This document shows, one piece after another, positions 11,181 to 20,534 of a DNA stretch of 64,000 bases. The notes under the pieces were generated by a model. It did not search any database, had not been told where the DNA came from, and saw only the letters and a list, made by a program, of their open reading frames with translations. Position 1 is the stretch's first letter, and each line of letters opens with the position of its first letter. Made by a program: the position numbers and the translations under genes. Origin of the DNA: Gliomastix tumulicola (Eukaryota > Ascomycota > Sordariomycetes > Hypocreales > Bionectriaceae); assembly GCA_001599755.1 (NCBI GenBank), contig BCHX01000001.1, positions 5,022,001-5,086,000 on the forward strand, in the 5' to 3' direction.

Positions 11181-12816
11181 GTTGTTGAATGTTAGATGTA
11201 ATGGACAAGATGAGAAGCTTCACACGCTCAGTCACAATTTAAACGATAGGTTGACAAAGAGACAAAGGTAGGAGAGCCAGGGAAGCGAAGAAAGACAGGA
11301 CGGAATGAAAGAAAACCTCGGGGAAGGGGGGAGCACGCGAGAGAGAGAGACAAGAGACGAGGCTACGCAACAGCGGTGAAGGAGACTTGGGGTTAAGCGA
11401 CATGAAGGGTGGGCACAGGCACAGGGCGAGGATTGGCGCGATGATCATTGCATGCCATAGTTTGATTGACGAACGAACCAGGACTCGTGATTCTCGTGAG
11501 GGTGTGTGACTCAAGATCAGTCCCAGCTGCGGGATGCTTCTGCAGTGTCAAGCATGGCAGATTAAAATGCGCTGCGCTGTCCAGACGCCAAATACGGTGG
11601 CGTCTGGCCTCCTTTGTTCAGAGAGTCTAGATGTGAGTGGTCCGAGCAAGCAGCAGATCTAAGGGGGGGGGAGGCGACTGCGCACGCATGCAAGGGAGGG
11701 AGAGGGGTAAGTCCAACTCAGTCCAGAGCCACGAGCTAGCAGATGCGTGACACCAGAGGCGCACTTTCGGTATGCGTCGTCCTGTCTGTGCGACGCGAGA
11801 AAACTCTTGGGTTCAGAGCGGTCAGACAAGCCGCGACTCTGGGCGTCCTATCACGAGGCCGACGTATCGTTGCCGAAAACGATGGCGCTCTATAGCCGAG
11901 AGAGGGATTTTTTCCTCCGGTCGGGCTGTGCGGTCGCCCATGCTCTCAAATTTTTCGGGGGGGAGGCTTCGAAGACTCGGAAGACTCGTGGGTAGCTGCA
12001 TGATGGCGTCCACGGCCCATTTCCTTCCAGCGAATTCGTTGGATCGAGCTGGCGCCGTGTCACCAGCGCTAGTGATGCAGTGAACCTCGACAGCATTCGG
12101 TTTCTTCACCGTCTCCCCCTTTCTCCTTGCGCTTCGGAGAATTCGCTCGTTTCGAGGATCCAAGTGGCCTCCATGGATGATGGATCTTGACGCGCAAGCA
12201 AAACAAGCCTGCTGTCCTCCGTCGCAATTCGCACAAGTGTCTGGTTCGCTGCTGCGACTGCCGAGTGCTTCCTAGGAAGGGGGCAAAAGCTCCGCGCGTA
12301 CAAAAGCAAGCCGTTCCCAATAGGGGCACACAGGGATGAAGAGTAAATAGGAGAGAGAAGCGAAGGCCAAAGTTGAGCTTATCACGATGAAGGATAATAG
12401 GTAGAATCTCATTTAGGTAAGCAGGACGAGAAAAAGGCAGGAGCTATCGGTACTTCTGCCTGCCGTGAAGCTACACAGTGCATAGACTCCCTTGTTTCAC
12501 TGTCGAAGACCTGTCAAGCTGCAGGTACAGAGTGTCTTAGCCCCACCACACTGTTTTTTCTCTACTGTGCTTTGATCACCGCCATTTGCAAAACAGTCCA
12601 GACCGACATCGCTTTCTTCAGGCATCTTCGCTGCTGGCTCAATTTTCAGTGCATCGCTACCCTTGATACCCGAGAGCTCCCATCCGCAGCTTCGGTCACA
12701 CAGCTCCACGCTCAACGGCGGTGCTTTTGCGGCAAGTCTCACCTCACGGCCTGAGTCACGTTCTCGAAGGCCGTCAGAGACATTCTGCTTCAGATCTCGC
12801 GCTACAATCACCAATC
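11181..12816. other. Divergent upstream region (7-TM gene / BNA7)
   Basis: This is a 1.6-kb head-to-head intergenic region without a supportable gene. It contains GA-rich purine stretches (11330-11360), a TGACTCA at 11507-11513 and a TGAGTCA at 12752-12758. Short open frames around 11750-12330 have no codon bias or motif. Confidence 0.5.
12752..12758 (+). promoter_or_regulatory. CPC1/GCN4-type site (TGAGTCA) just upstream of BNA7
   Basis: A perfect TGAGTCA lies 58 bp before the BNA7 ATG. CPC1 (CpcA, Gcn4 family) binds TGASTCA and activates amino-acid metabolism genes under starvation. About eight such 7-mers are expected by chance in 64 kb, and I see about seven. Only the position and gene class make this one notable. 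Confidence 0.35.
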
Positions 12817-13812
12817 ATGGGGGAGATGACTTTCTCTCATCGCAAGTATGGCGACAATGAGCGTCAGCGGGTCGCGATCTGGGACTTTCAAGGTGGCCAC
12901 CATCGCCAGTCTGGTTACTGGGTCATGTGCGTACATCTGTCTATCTCTCATCTCATGTCGCCCATCTCATGTGCAGATAGACGATATTTCACACCCCTGC
13001 CGCGCTCACTCGCTTACTCACTTCATCTGCTAACATTCGAACCGCACAGCTTCATCCACGGCGGCGCCTGGCGTGACCCGCGCAACACAGACGAGGACTT
13101 CCACCCCACGGTCCAGAGCATCCTCTCCTCCCCCCCTTCTGACATCTCAGGCTCCTCCATCCGCGGCCTCGCCAGCATCGACTACCGGCTCTCCCCGCAC
13201 CCTGACATCCCCCAGGATCCCAGGGACACCCCGGCCGAGGAGCTGAGGGAGGCCCGGCACCCGGACCACGTCGAGGACGTCTGGTCGGCGCTGCGGCTCC
13301 TCACCAGGGACTACGGCCTCACCGAGGACTACATCCTCGTCGGGCACTCGGCGGGCGCGACGCTCGCCTTCCAGCTGCTCATGGGCAAGGACGCGCTCCC
13401 GGGCAGGAACCCACCGCCGCACGGCGTGCCGCTGCCCAAGGCCGTGGTGGGCGTGTCGGGCATCTACGATCTCGTCGGCTTGGACGAGCGCCACACGGGG
13501 TACACGGGCTTCATCGAGTCTGCGTTTGGCGAGGAGAAGAGTGGCTGGCGCAGGAGCTCGCCGGCGCTGTACACGGGGAACTTTGCGACCAACTGGCCGG
13601 CGCGGAAACTGGCCCTGCTGGCTTGGTCTCAGAACGACTCGTTGATTGACGAGCCCGAGATTGACTCTATGGCAACGAAGCTGGCACGGGACGGGGTGAA
13701 GCCAGTGGTTCGTAAGAATCTCGTGGGCGACCATGACGATGTCTGGAGGGAAGGCGTTCAGCTTCGAATGCTCGTCAGTGATGCATTGAGAATTCTGAAC
13801 GGGGAGACGTAG
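12817..13812 (+). CDS. BNA7: Kynurenine formamidase (arylformamidase)
   Basis: Two exons, 12817-12926 and 13050-13812, give 290 aa. The 123-bp intron has donor GTGCGT, branch TGCTAAC and acceptor GCACAG, and splits the codon of residue 37. Start ATG 12817 gives MGEMTFSHRKYGD. Splicing creates GYWVIFIHGGAWRDP, the oxyanion-hole HGGAW motif of the family (residues 40-44). The nucleophile elbow is GHSAG at 135-139 (Ser137), and the catalytic His is likely His265 in GDHDDVW, with an acid in the SQNDSLIDEPE segment. The enzyme hydrolyses N-formyl-kynurenine to kynurenine and formate, the second step of tryptophan-to-NAD synthesis, in the cytosol. The gene is convergent with an MFS transporter. A general alpha/beta hydrolase is the alternative, but HGGAWRDP with this N-terminus is characteristic. 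Confidence 0.9.
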   Translation: MGEMTFSHRKYGDNERQRVAIWDFQGGHHRQSGYWVMCVHLSISHLMSPISCADRRYFTPLPRSLAYSLHLLTFEPHSFIHGGAWRDPRNTDEDFHPTVQSILSSPPSDISGSSIRGLASIDYRLSPHPDIPQDPRDTPAEELREARHPDHVEDVWSALRLLTRDYGLTEDYILVGHSAGATLAFQLLMGKDALPGRNPPPHGVPLPKAVVGVSGIYDLVGLDERHTGYTGFIESAFGEEKSGWRRSSPALYTGNFATNWPARKLALLAWSQNDSLIDEPEIDSMATKLARDGVKPVVRKNLVGDHDDVWREGVQLRMLVSDALRILNGET

Positions 13813-14225
13813 CGCCGAATAGTCACGAATCTAGGATACAATGATTGGAATGATTAGAAAGACAAAGCGACTCGCACAGCTCTCACATCGTTTCTGTGAT
13901 ATTCAAGTCATAAAGTGCCCCCCATCCCCTCTCTCCCCCTCTCCCAAAGAAGTAGTAACCTCTATCATGAAAAGGATCTCGGAAGCCATGACCAAACCGA
14001 CAAAGCCATTAAGTAATTACTTAGGAAACTATTCCTCATAAAGATGATATGACAAGAAATTATTATTAACGCAAGGTATTACTCAGGTCGTACGTAGTAT
14101 CGAGACATCTGTCTGTAGTAGTTCTCTCCCAGCTTCAAGTGACAATCTAATATCAACCCCCCGATTTCTGCATCCAACGCTGTCGTCCTCTCTAGGTTTG
14201 TCATTAAATCGTATCCTCGGTCCCT
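13813..14225. other. Convergent 3' intergenic region
   Basis: This is a 413-bp AT-rich gap between the stops of BNA7 and the MFS gene. It contains a pyrimidine run near 13917-13945. Nothing else was seen. Confidence 0.5.
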
Positions 14226-15679
14226 CTACACCTTCGCAACCTTGAACCCCGCCAAAGCAACCCTCGCCCCAGCAGCCGCCATCGCCGCCCACAGCAGCAC
14301 AACACCGCCCCAAACCTGCGCCCATCTGTACTCACCACCACTCACGCCGATAATCGCACCGGCCGTCGGCGGGCCCGCGAGCGTCGCGAGTCCCAGCAGC
14401 GTGCTCACCATGCCGAACCGCGTGCCCATCTTCCGCGGATCCGTCGTCAGGCTGGCCAGCGCGCCGACAAAGATGCCCTGGGCGGCGCCGGCCGCGGTCC
14501 CGTAGAAGGCGGCGAAGACGTACATGCCCGTGCGGGTGGTGACGGCGGTCCAGCCGAAGAGCGTGGCGGCGAAGGAGGTGAGGAAGAGGCAGTAGACGTT
14601 GATGGGGCCGAGGTAGCGGTCGGCGAGGAAGCCGGCGAGGGGCCGGGTCGGGATGCCGAGGGCGGTGGAGATGAGGAGGACGGAGACGGCCTCGACGGGG
14701 GTGAAGCCGATGATGTCGCGGGCGAAGCTGTTGATCTGGGATGGAGTGTCAGTACAGGAGGAGTAGACACGGGAGGGTAGGGGGAGCCACATACGTAGAA
14801 GAAGCCGAAGTAGAGAACGTAGTGGTTCAGGAACGCACCCAGCGCGAAGAGACAGTACGGCAACTCCCTAAACGCCCCCCATTCAACAATAGGACCAGCC
14901 TTGCGTGGCGGCAGATATGGCCTCTGCAGAAGGACGGCAATGATACAGATGACCATAGCCACGAACGCCGCACACCGGACCGCCCAGGGGAAGCCCACCT
15001 GCGGGATGAGATACTGCACGATGGACGGGAACACGAGACTCCCAAAGGACGTCCCCGTGGCGGCGATGGCCAGCGCGAACGCCCTGTTCTTCTTAAAGTA
15101 CGAGCTCGCCGTCGTGACGGAGGGCATAAAGGCCAGTCCCAGCCCGAGCCCCGTGCAGACGCCCTGCGCGAGGAAGATCTGCCAGTACTCCCTCGCCAGG
15201 CTGACCATGAACGTGCCCAGGACGGCGAGCGTACACCCGGATATCACGCAGTGCGTCGTATACCCGGCGTCCGTGAGCCGGCCGGAGATGGTGCAGATGG
15301 CCATGGTGAGGAGCACCTGCGTCGAGCCGACCCAGCTGACCTGGGCCGCAGGCAGGCCGAGCGTGTCGACGTAGTACAGCTGGTAGACGCCGAAGGAGGC
15401 CGGGTAGCCCCAGCACATGGAGTTGATGAGGAGGGCGGCGAGGACCTGGGACCAGGCGCGGAGGCCGCGGTCCGGCGGGTCAAAGGCGGCGTCGGCATCG
15501 GAGGACGGTGGGGGCACGGGGTGGTCGATATTGGAGGCGATACGCTCGGCGAGGATGGGGAGGGCCACGGCCGTTGCCGTCTTCTCTTCGTCGGCCGGAG
15601 GGATACGGTTGGCCGTGACGGACTGGTACGTCTTCTGGGGTGCCTCGGAGGCCGGAGTGGATGTAGATGACTCGTCCAT
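14226..15679 (-). CDS. MFS transporter, monocarboxylate (SLC16/MCH)-like
   Basis: Two exons, 15679-14795 and 14735-14226, are joined by a 59-bp intron (donor GTATGT, branch TACTGAC, acceptor CCCAG) and give 464 aa. A cytosolic N-terminal tail of about 75 residues precedes PPDRGLRAWSQVLAALLINSMCWGYPASFGVYQ, the helix-1 block typical of fungal monocarboxylate-type MFS proteins (quoted here across two helices' worth of sequence). Then come DTLGLPAAQVSWVGS, GLGLGLAFMPSVTTASSYF with KNRAFALAIAATG, and, after the intron, STALGIPTRPLAGFLADRY and the last helices ending GARVALAGFKVAKV. About 12 membrane helices are expected at the plasma or an internal membrane. The substrate cannot be read from sequence. 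Yeast MCH relatives transport riboflavin or unknown compounds, and mammalian ones carry monocarboxylates or aromatic amino acids. Confidence 0.88.
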
Positions 15680-18632
15680 CTTTAGATAACAGAGGGCAGG
15701 ACGGATAGAAGTGGTCTTTGATTAGGACTCATATGAACAGCCCCTTTTTCAAATCAATATTCACCCTCCTGGATCTGTAGGATATATCTGGAAACATAGA
15801 TCCGTGGCCATCGAATGTAGAACCAAGAGAAGATATAAGGAAAGGGGGAAGAAGCAGAATTCGAACCTCCGGAGGCCGGACGCAGCTCTCTCTTATTCAG
15901 ACCAAACGTCCCTCCCTCCCATCCTCTCGAGCACAAAAACTCTGCACAAAACCAATGGCCCCTCCCCCAGCTCCCTACTTCGTCGTAGTAGCCTCAGCCG
16001 GAAAGTGGGCCGGTGCTCTCGAAGTCTGACTCCGAAGAGGCCGCTCCTCGGGGGCACGGTGAGGACATCATGGTTCCAATTACGTGGCTTGGGCAGAGTT
16101 TGATGCGATCGATGGACGGATGGATGGGCCACCTCCGATCCAGGGCGCGCACATCGTCCCCCTCCACGGTCCCCCCCCTCCCCGCGGCGGTGGGAAGTGC
16201 CGATTTCAAAGCTGGTAGGGCGTACCGGAGAGACCGGGGCGAGGCCGATATGGGCTCCGATAGGATCGTGAAGTGAGGATGGGATGGAATTTGAGACAGC
16301 GGCGGATACACGTCCAGAACCGAAATCCGGTCTCTCATTTTATTACGAGACGAGGTCTTTCTTCACTCTCCATAAGCCACAATTCCCACCCTACCACGAT
16401 TTCCAACCTTCCAACCACGCACCGCCACCAAGCCAGCCAGCAGCCTTAAATTCAAGAAAAAGTCGTTGCGATCCTATCCGTCAGCCTCGATCGCCAACGC
16501 CCAGGAACTGCGGCCGGATTGCCCCTGATCACGCCGAGCCCCTGATTACGCCGAACCCGACCAACGGAGTACACGCCGGCACCGGAGGCGGGGTCAGTCT
16601 AGGGTAAGACGCGAACCGACCCACTCTCCACCCCAACAAAAGGGCCCCGCCCTCCGACCGAGCCTCCGACCGGCACCGGCAAGGTGGGGCTATTTTCACG
16701 AACCCGTCACGCGCCCGAGTGGCAAGCCCCGAATCGGGACAAGCGCTGTGCAAAGTATGGGCGCTCACCGCAAGTAGAAAAAAAAACACACACCCCCCAT
16801 TACTCACCAATTGCCTCACCGCTGATTTTGTTCCGCGACAGAGGATTGCCCACAACGGCGTGGATGCACTAGCCCGTTGCCACCGGGCACTCTTCCCCAT
16901 TTGCAGACACTCACTTTCTGTCGCTTTCACCTGTATACTGTATCTTCTGTTTTTTTTTTGATATTGCTTCCTCCCTCACGGCCTCTTTTATCCTGTGTCT
17001 TAACCCCGCCATGAGGGGCAATCTTCACCCACGGACAATGACGTAGCCCCCGGCAAGAAAGATATCACGTGATACGGTCTTCAGCCAATCGGAAGCCACC
17101 ACTCTTTCCTAATTGATGCAAGCGGCCACCTCCGGCCCGAACTATCTAGCCGTATCCGGTAAAGCGCCACCATAGCCTAGTTCAACGACCCTTGTCCCCT
17201 TTCGACAACTGGGGGGTCCCTCTAACTCGTAAAGCAGAAACAGACCAATGTCAGAGAAAAAACCACACCCAGTTTCCATTGGATGAAAAGGCGTACCTAA
17301 GCGCGCCGGCACCCAATAAGACACGGAGGAGAATTGCGCCCGGTTGTTTATTTATTTATTTACTTTGTCCCATTTGCATTTATTTATTTGACAACATTGT
17401 GCGCGCGCACGCGCTCGCTCTTGCGACAGGCGACAACCCGATAAAGATTGATTGATCAGATATCGTATCGATAGCCGGGCTGCACGCGCGCGCAAAAAGC
17501 CCAAATCCGATCAAATCGAGAGCGATTACGAAGTAGGAAGCCCCCCGAAGCCGCACACAACAATGCGCGCGCGCACACAAATGATGCGAAATTGCGACAT
17601 CGCCACTTGCCTTGCGCCCGTCATTCTGAAGTCGCCATCACGATGCGACAAAATGCGCTTGCCACTATCACCGCCGACGACTCGCTAACACAGAATTAAT
17701 GCTTCCATCACCATGACACGCAGAATAAACATATTGATTATAATTCAACATCAGAACAATCGAAAAAAGGTCCAGTAAATAACAAGCTGCTCGCGGAAAC
17801 AATAGAAACAAGAAGCATTCCGCAAGTGTAAAGAAAAAGGAGGCGACACAAGACGCCAATCCATCTCATCCCCCGGCTCCCTCCGCAAACAACAACGCTT
17901 TTGGTCTTCCCTGCGATCCCTTCGCAGCTCCATGTGTGCCCTCCCAATACCATCTTGTGTGTGCTCTTTCCCCATGCGTGGAGGGGGATTGCCGCACCAA
18001 AGATCGAGAGGCTCGTCGGCTTCCAGGGAGTATTCCAACTCTCGACCGACGTTCCCATTCGCTCTTCTTCAGTCTCGTTCTTCGGTCTTTGTATTTTCGG
18101 GTCGCCCTTTTTTGTAGAGTATGGCGACGCAGCGCGCTCCTTGCGCTGCGAAGCCCATGTATCCCAAAGATCATGGGCAGTCGCACTTTGATAACAAGAT
18201 AGGAAAACAAAACCAAATCGTAACCAGGAGAGAAGAAGATGTGCGACGAAAAGAAGAAGACGACCAAGATTTCCACTCAAAAACGCCACCAAGGAGTGTA
18301 ATGGCCATCACGACCGTCGTAATTACAAGCCTCCAGTATCATCGTCATAACAAACAAGAACAAAGACGACCCAGATCCGGAGACTCAATCTCAATAGACA
18401 GAAAAACACGATTGCTGTCCGGATTCCGATGCGCCGTTTGGAGAGGAGAGATATTCATCTCCGATAGGTAATAGAAGAAAGGAAGAGATGCGCCGTCCCG
18501 CCCAGCTCTGCAACTAGAGAGGCGGACCGGGAACGGCGCTCGTATTCGTTGCGTCCACATCTCGTGAGAGACGGCAGGACACAAGACGAGATGGCTGTTG
18601 ACAAAATGCCATCGTAGTCACCAGCGACTGGG
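15680..18632. other. Gene-poor interval upstream of the MFS gene
   Basis: This 2.95-kb interval lies between the MFS start and the 3' end of the zinc-cluster gene. It holds an approximate 17-bp tandem duplication near 16523-16556 (GCCCCTGATCACGCCGA twice, one mismatch), TTTA repeats near 17346-17391 and three alternating purine-pyrimidine tracts (17399-17579). It also has a TCACGTGA box at 17066-17073. The open frames (for example minus 17738-18292) show no recognisable domain. Confidence 0.5.
17399..17579. repeat. Three alternating CG/CA (Z-DNA-prone) tracts
   Basis: Alternating purine-pyrimidine tracts occur at about 17399-17414, 17481-17494 and 17563-17579, each built on CGCGCG with flanking CA/TG steps. 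They lie directly after a TTTA-repeat tract (17346-17391). No gene covers them. Confidence 0.75.
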
Positions 18633-20534
18633 CTACCGCTTGCGCTTCTTGACCTTGTCAGCTGCTGTTATGGCCGGAGCGCCAATGGGCGCAGCGGGCA
18701 GGAGTGTAGGCTGAGTCGCGATGGGAGTATCGTCCTTCTTGATGGGCACACCCATGTGTCGTCCGTAGCGACCCTTACGACCGTTGCCCTCATCCTCGCT
18801 GACGCATTGATCGGCCGTGAGGCCAGCATCTCGGCAGCGACCGCAGGGCCGTTGCCTGTCGCAGCCCTTCTTACTCTTACGGCAGCGCTGGCAACGAGGC
18901 TTCGTAGACAGATCAGGCTGGTCGTCCTCGCCTGGCTGCATGTTGGTGGAAGAGGAGACGGACTGCTTGCGCGCAGGCTGCAGCGGCGGCGACATCGGAC
19001 CAGCGGGAACAGGAGGAAGCTTCTTCGCTTTGCCCGGGCCCTTAGGCGCCTTCGACAGCTTGGGAATAGAAGAGGTCTTCAACTTGGGGGCTTTCGCCTT
19101 GGCAGTCTTGAGCTCGGACTGGCCCTTATACTCCGTCTCGTCGCCGCTGACTTCCGCACTGACCGGAAGCATGAAACGAGCCTCAGTGGTCTGGTTGATG
19201 GCCCGCGCATTACCAGCAGCGTCTAGCTTCTGCCGGCGACCGGGAGGGAGGTCGTCATCAACGTCACTCTCGCCATCGCTGGTTGCACCAGTAGACGACG
19301 CTGCGTCTGCCCTGCCGCTGAAGGTCTCATCGAGCGTGGACGCCGATGTCCTGCCATGTGAGATGTTGGACATGTCACCGAGGCGCATAAGCTGAAGTGC
19401 GACGTCCTTGTCCTCCTCGGACATACAACTTCCGACCGTTGGGTCAGGAGTGGGCAGAATATTCCCATTCATCCCCACAGCCGAGTTCACACGGCTGTGA
19501 CGGTGGCCATGTGAATTCGGAGCATAGGGATGCGCCTGAATACCATTGTTATAGTTATGTGTGGCTTGTATCGGGCGCGGGTTCGTGAATGGGTTCGGCC
19601 CGGTCTGTCCGTAGGAGAAGGACAGGCGGTGATGGTCGACTCGACGGGCTGGAGACACAGAAGGGTTGGAGGTAGCGGCAGGCATCTGCGGCGGTGCGAA
19701 CAAGGGGAGTTCCTAAAATCATGCTGTAAGTCTCGACGTCATCCAGCCAGACATCGCCGTCCACGTGGGTGTCCTTACGCAGCTTTCAAACTTTGCTCTC
19801 TTGCGACGGCCACCTTCGACAATGTTCTCAACACTGATATCAGTGTTGCCAAATTGCTCCCTGGTTCGTCCAGAGGCAGTGCTATGGGCACCTTCGTCAC
19901 TGCTGTAGCCGTTCCCGTGGTCGCTGAGGGCATCAGCCTGGCTGGCAGCGGAGGGGTTCTTCAAGAGGCGAGGGCGACGTTTCTGGCCGGCGCTACCAAC
20001 CGAATCGCTTCGCCTACCCCTTGAGGAGTGAGGAGATATGCTTCGCCTCCTAGGAGACCTTGAAGCTGATCTTGACTCCTCCTGAACGGGGAGCTGTGTG
20101 TGAAAACTTTCGCTGGGGAGGTAGGGCTGGGCGCTGGCCCGGGACGCCGAGTACTGGTGGTGCCCATAGATTGTGGGATCGGTCGTCAGCTCCTCAAAGA
20201 CCCTGACGTAGACAATCATGTTGTTATGGAAGTTCTCGTATCGCGCGATGAGGGTGTTTCCGTCTTTATCCTCAAAGCTCACGCCCTTGGAACCGGTCGG
20301 GCCCGCATATAGGCCGTAGAAGTTCTTGACGGTTGTGATTATGGACTCGGTGTTATCGTGAGGGTAAATCTGCACCCGCATGGGCAAGCGCGCCCGATAC
20401 TGAGGCGAGTCGAGGAAGCAGAGCTCGAATGCGACGTTCTTGGGAGGCATGGACTGGCTGGGCGAGCCAGACTCGGCGCCAGGGGAAGCGCCGGAGGCAC
20501 CGACGACACTGCCCGACGGCGACATGGAAGCCAT
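18633..20534 (-). CDS. Zn(II)2Cys6 transcription factor with C-terminal zinc cluster
   Basis: Two exons, 20534-19779 and 19712-18633, are joined by a 66-bp intron (donor GTAAGG, acceptor TTTTAG) and give 611 aa. The N-terminal 35 residues are Ser/Gly-rich. A compact conserved-looking domain follows at about residues 33-120 (VAFELCFLDSPQYRARLPMR, then NFYGLYAG and GNTLIARYENFHNNMIVYV). A long Ser/Arg-rich middle contains SPRRRSISPHSSRGRR, and one binuclear zinc cluster sits at about 526-555 (CQRCRKSKKGCDRQRPCGRC, last Cys in DAGLTADQC). A basic KVKKRKR ends the protein and may be a nuclear signal. Most fungal zinc-cluster proteins carry the cluster at the N-terminus with a middle homology domain. 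Here the order is reversed, and I recognise no middle homology domain. It is probably a sequence-specific nuclear regulator; targets are unknown. A 6.8-kb gene-free region lies upstream. Confidence 0.88.

Noticed and set aside
15858..15885. TTCGAACC word resembling a minus-strand tRNA B box
   Set aside because: The flanking bases do not form a T stem or acceptor stem, and no A box lies at the right distance.
17738..18292. 184-codon minus-strand frame with a hydrophobic start resembling a signal peptide
   Set aside because: No domain, mixed codon use, and it lies just past the stop of the zinc-cluster gene, so it is more likely 3' UTR or intergenic sequence.
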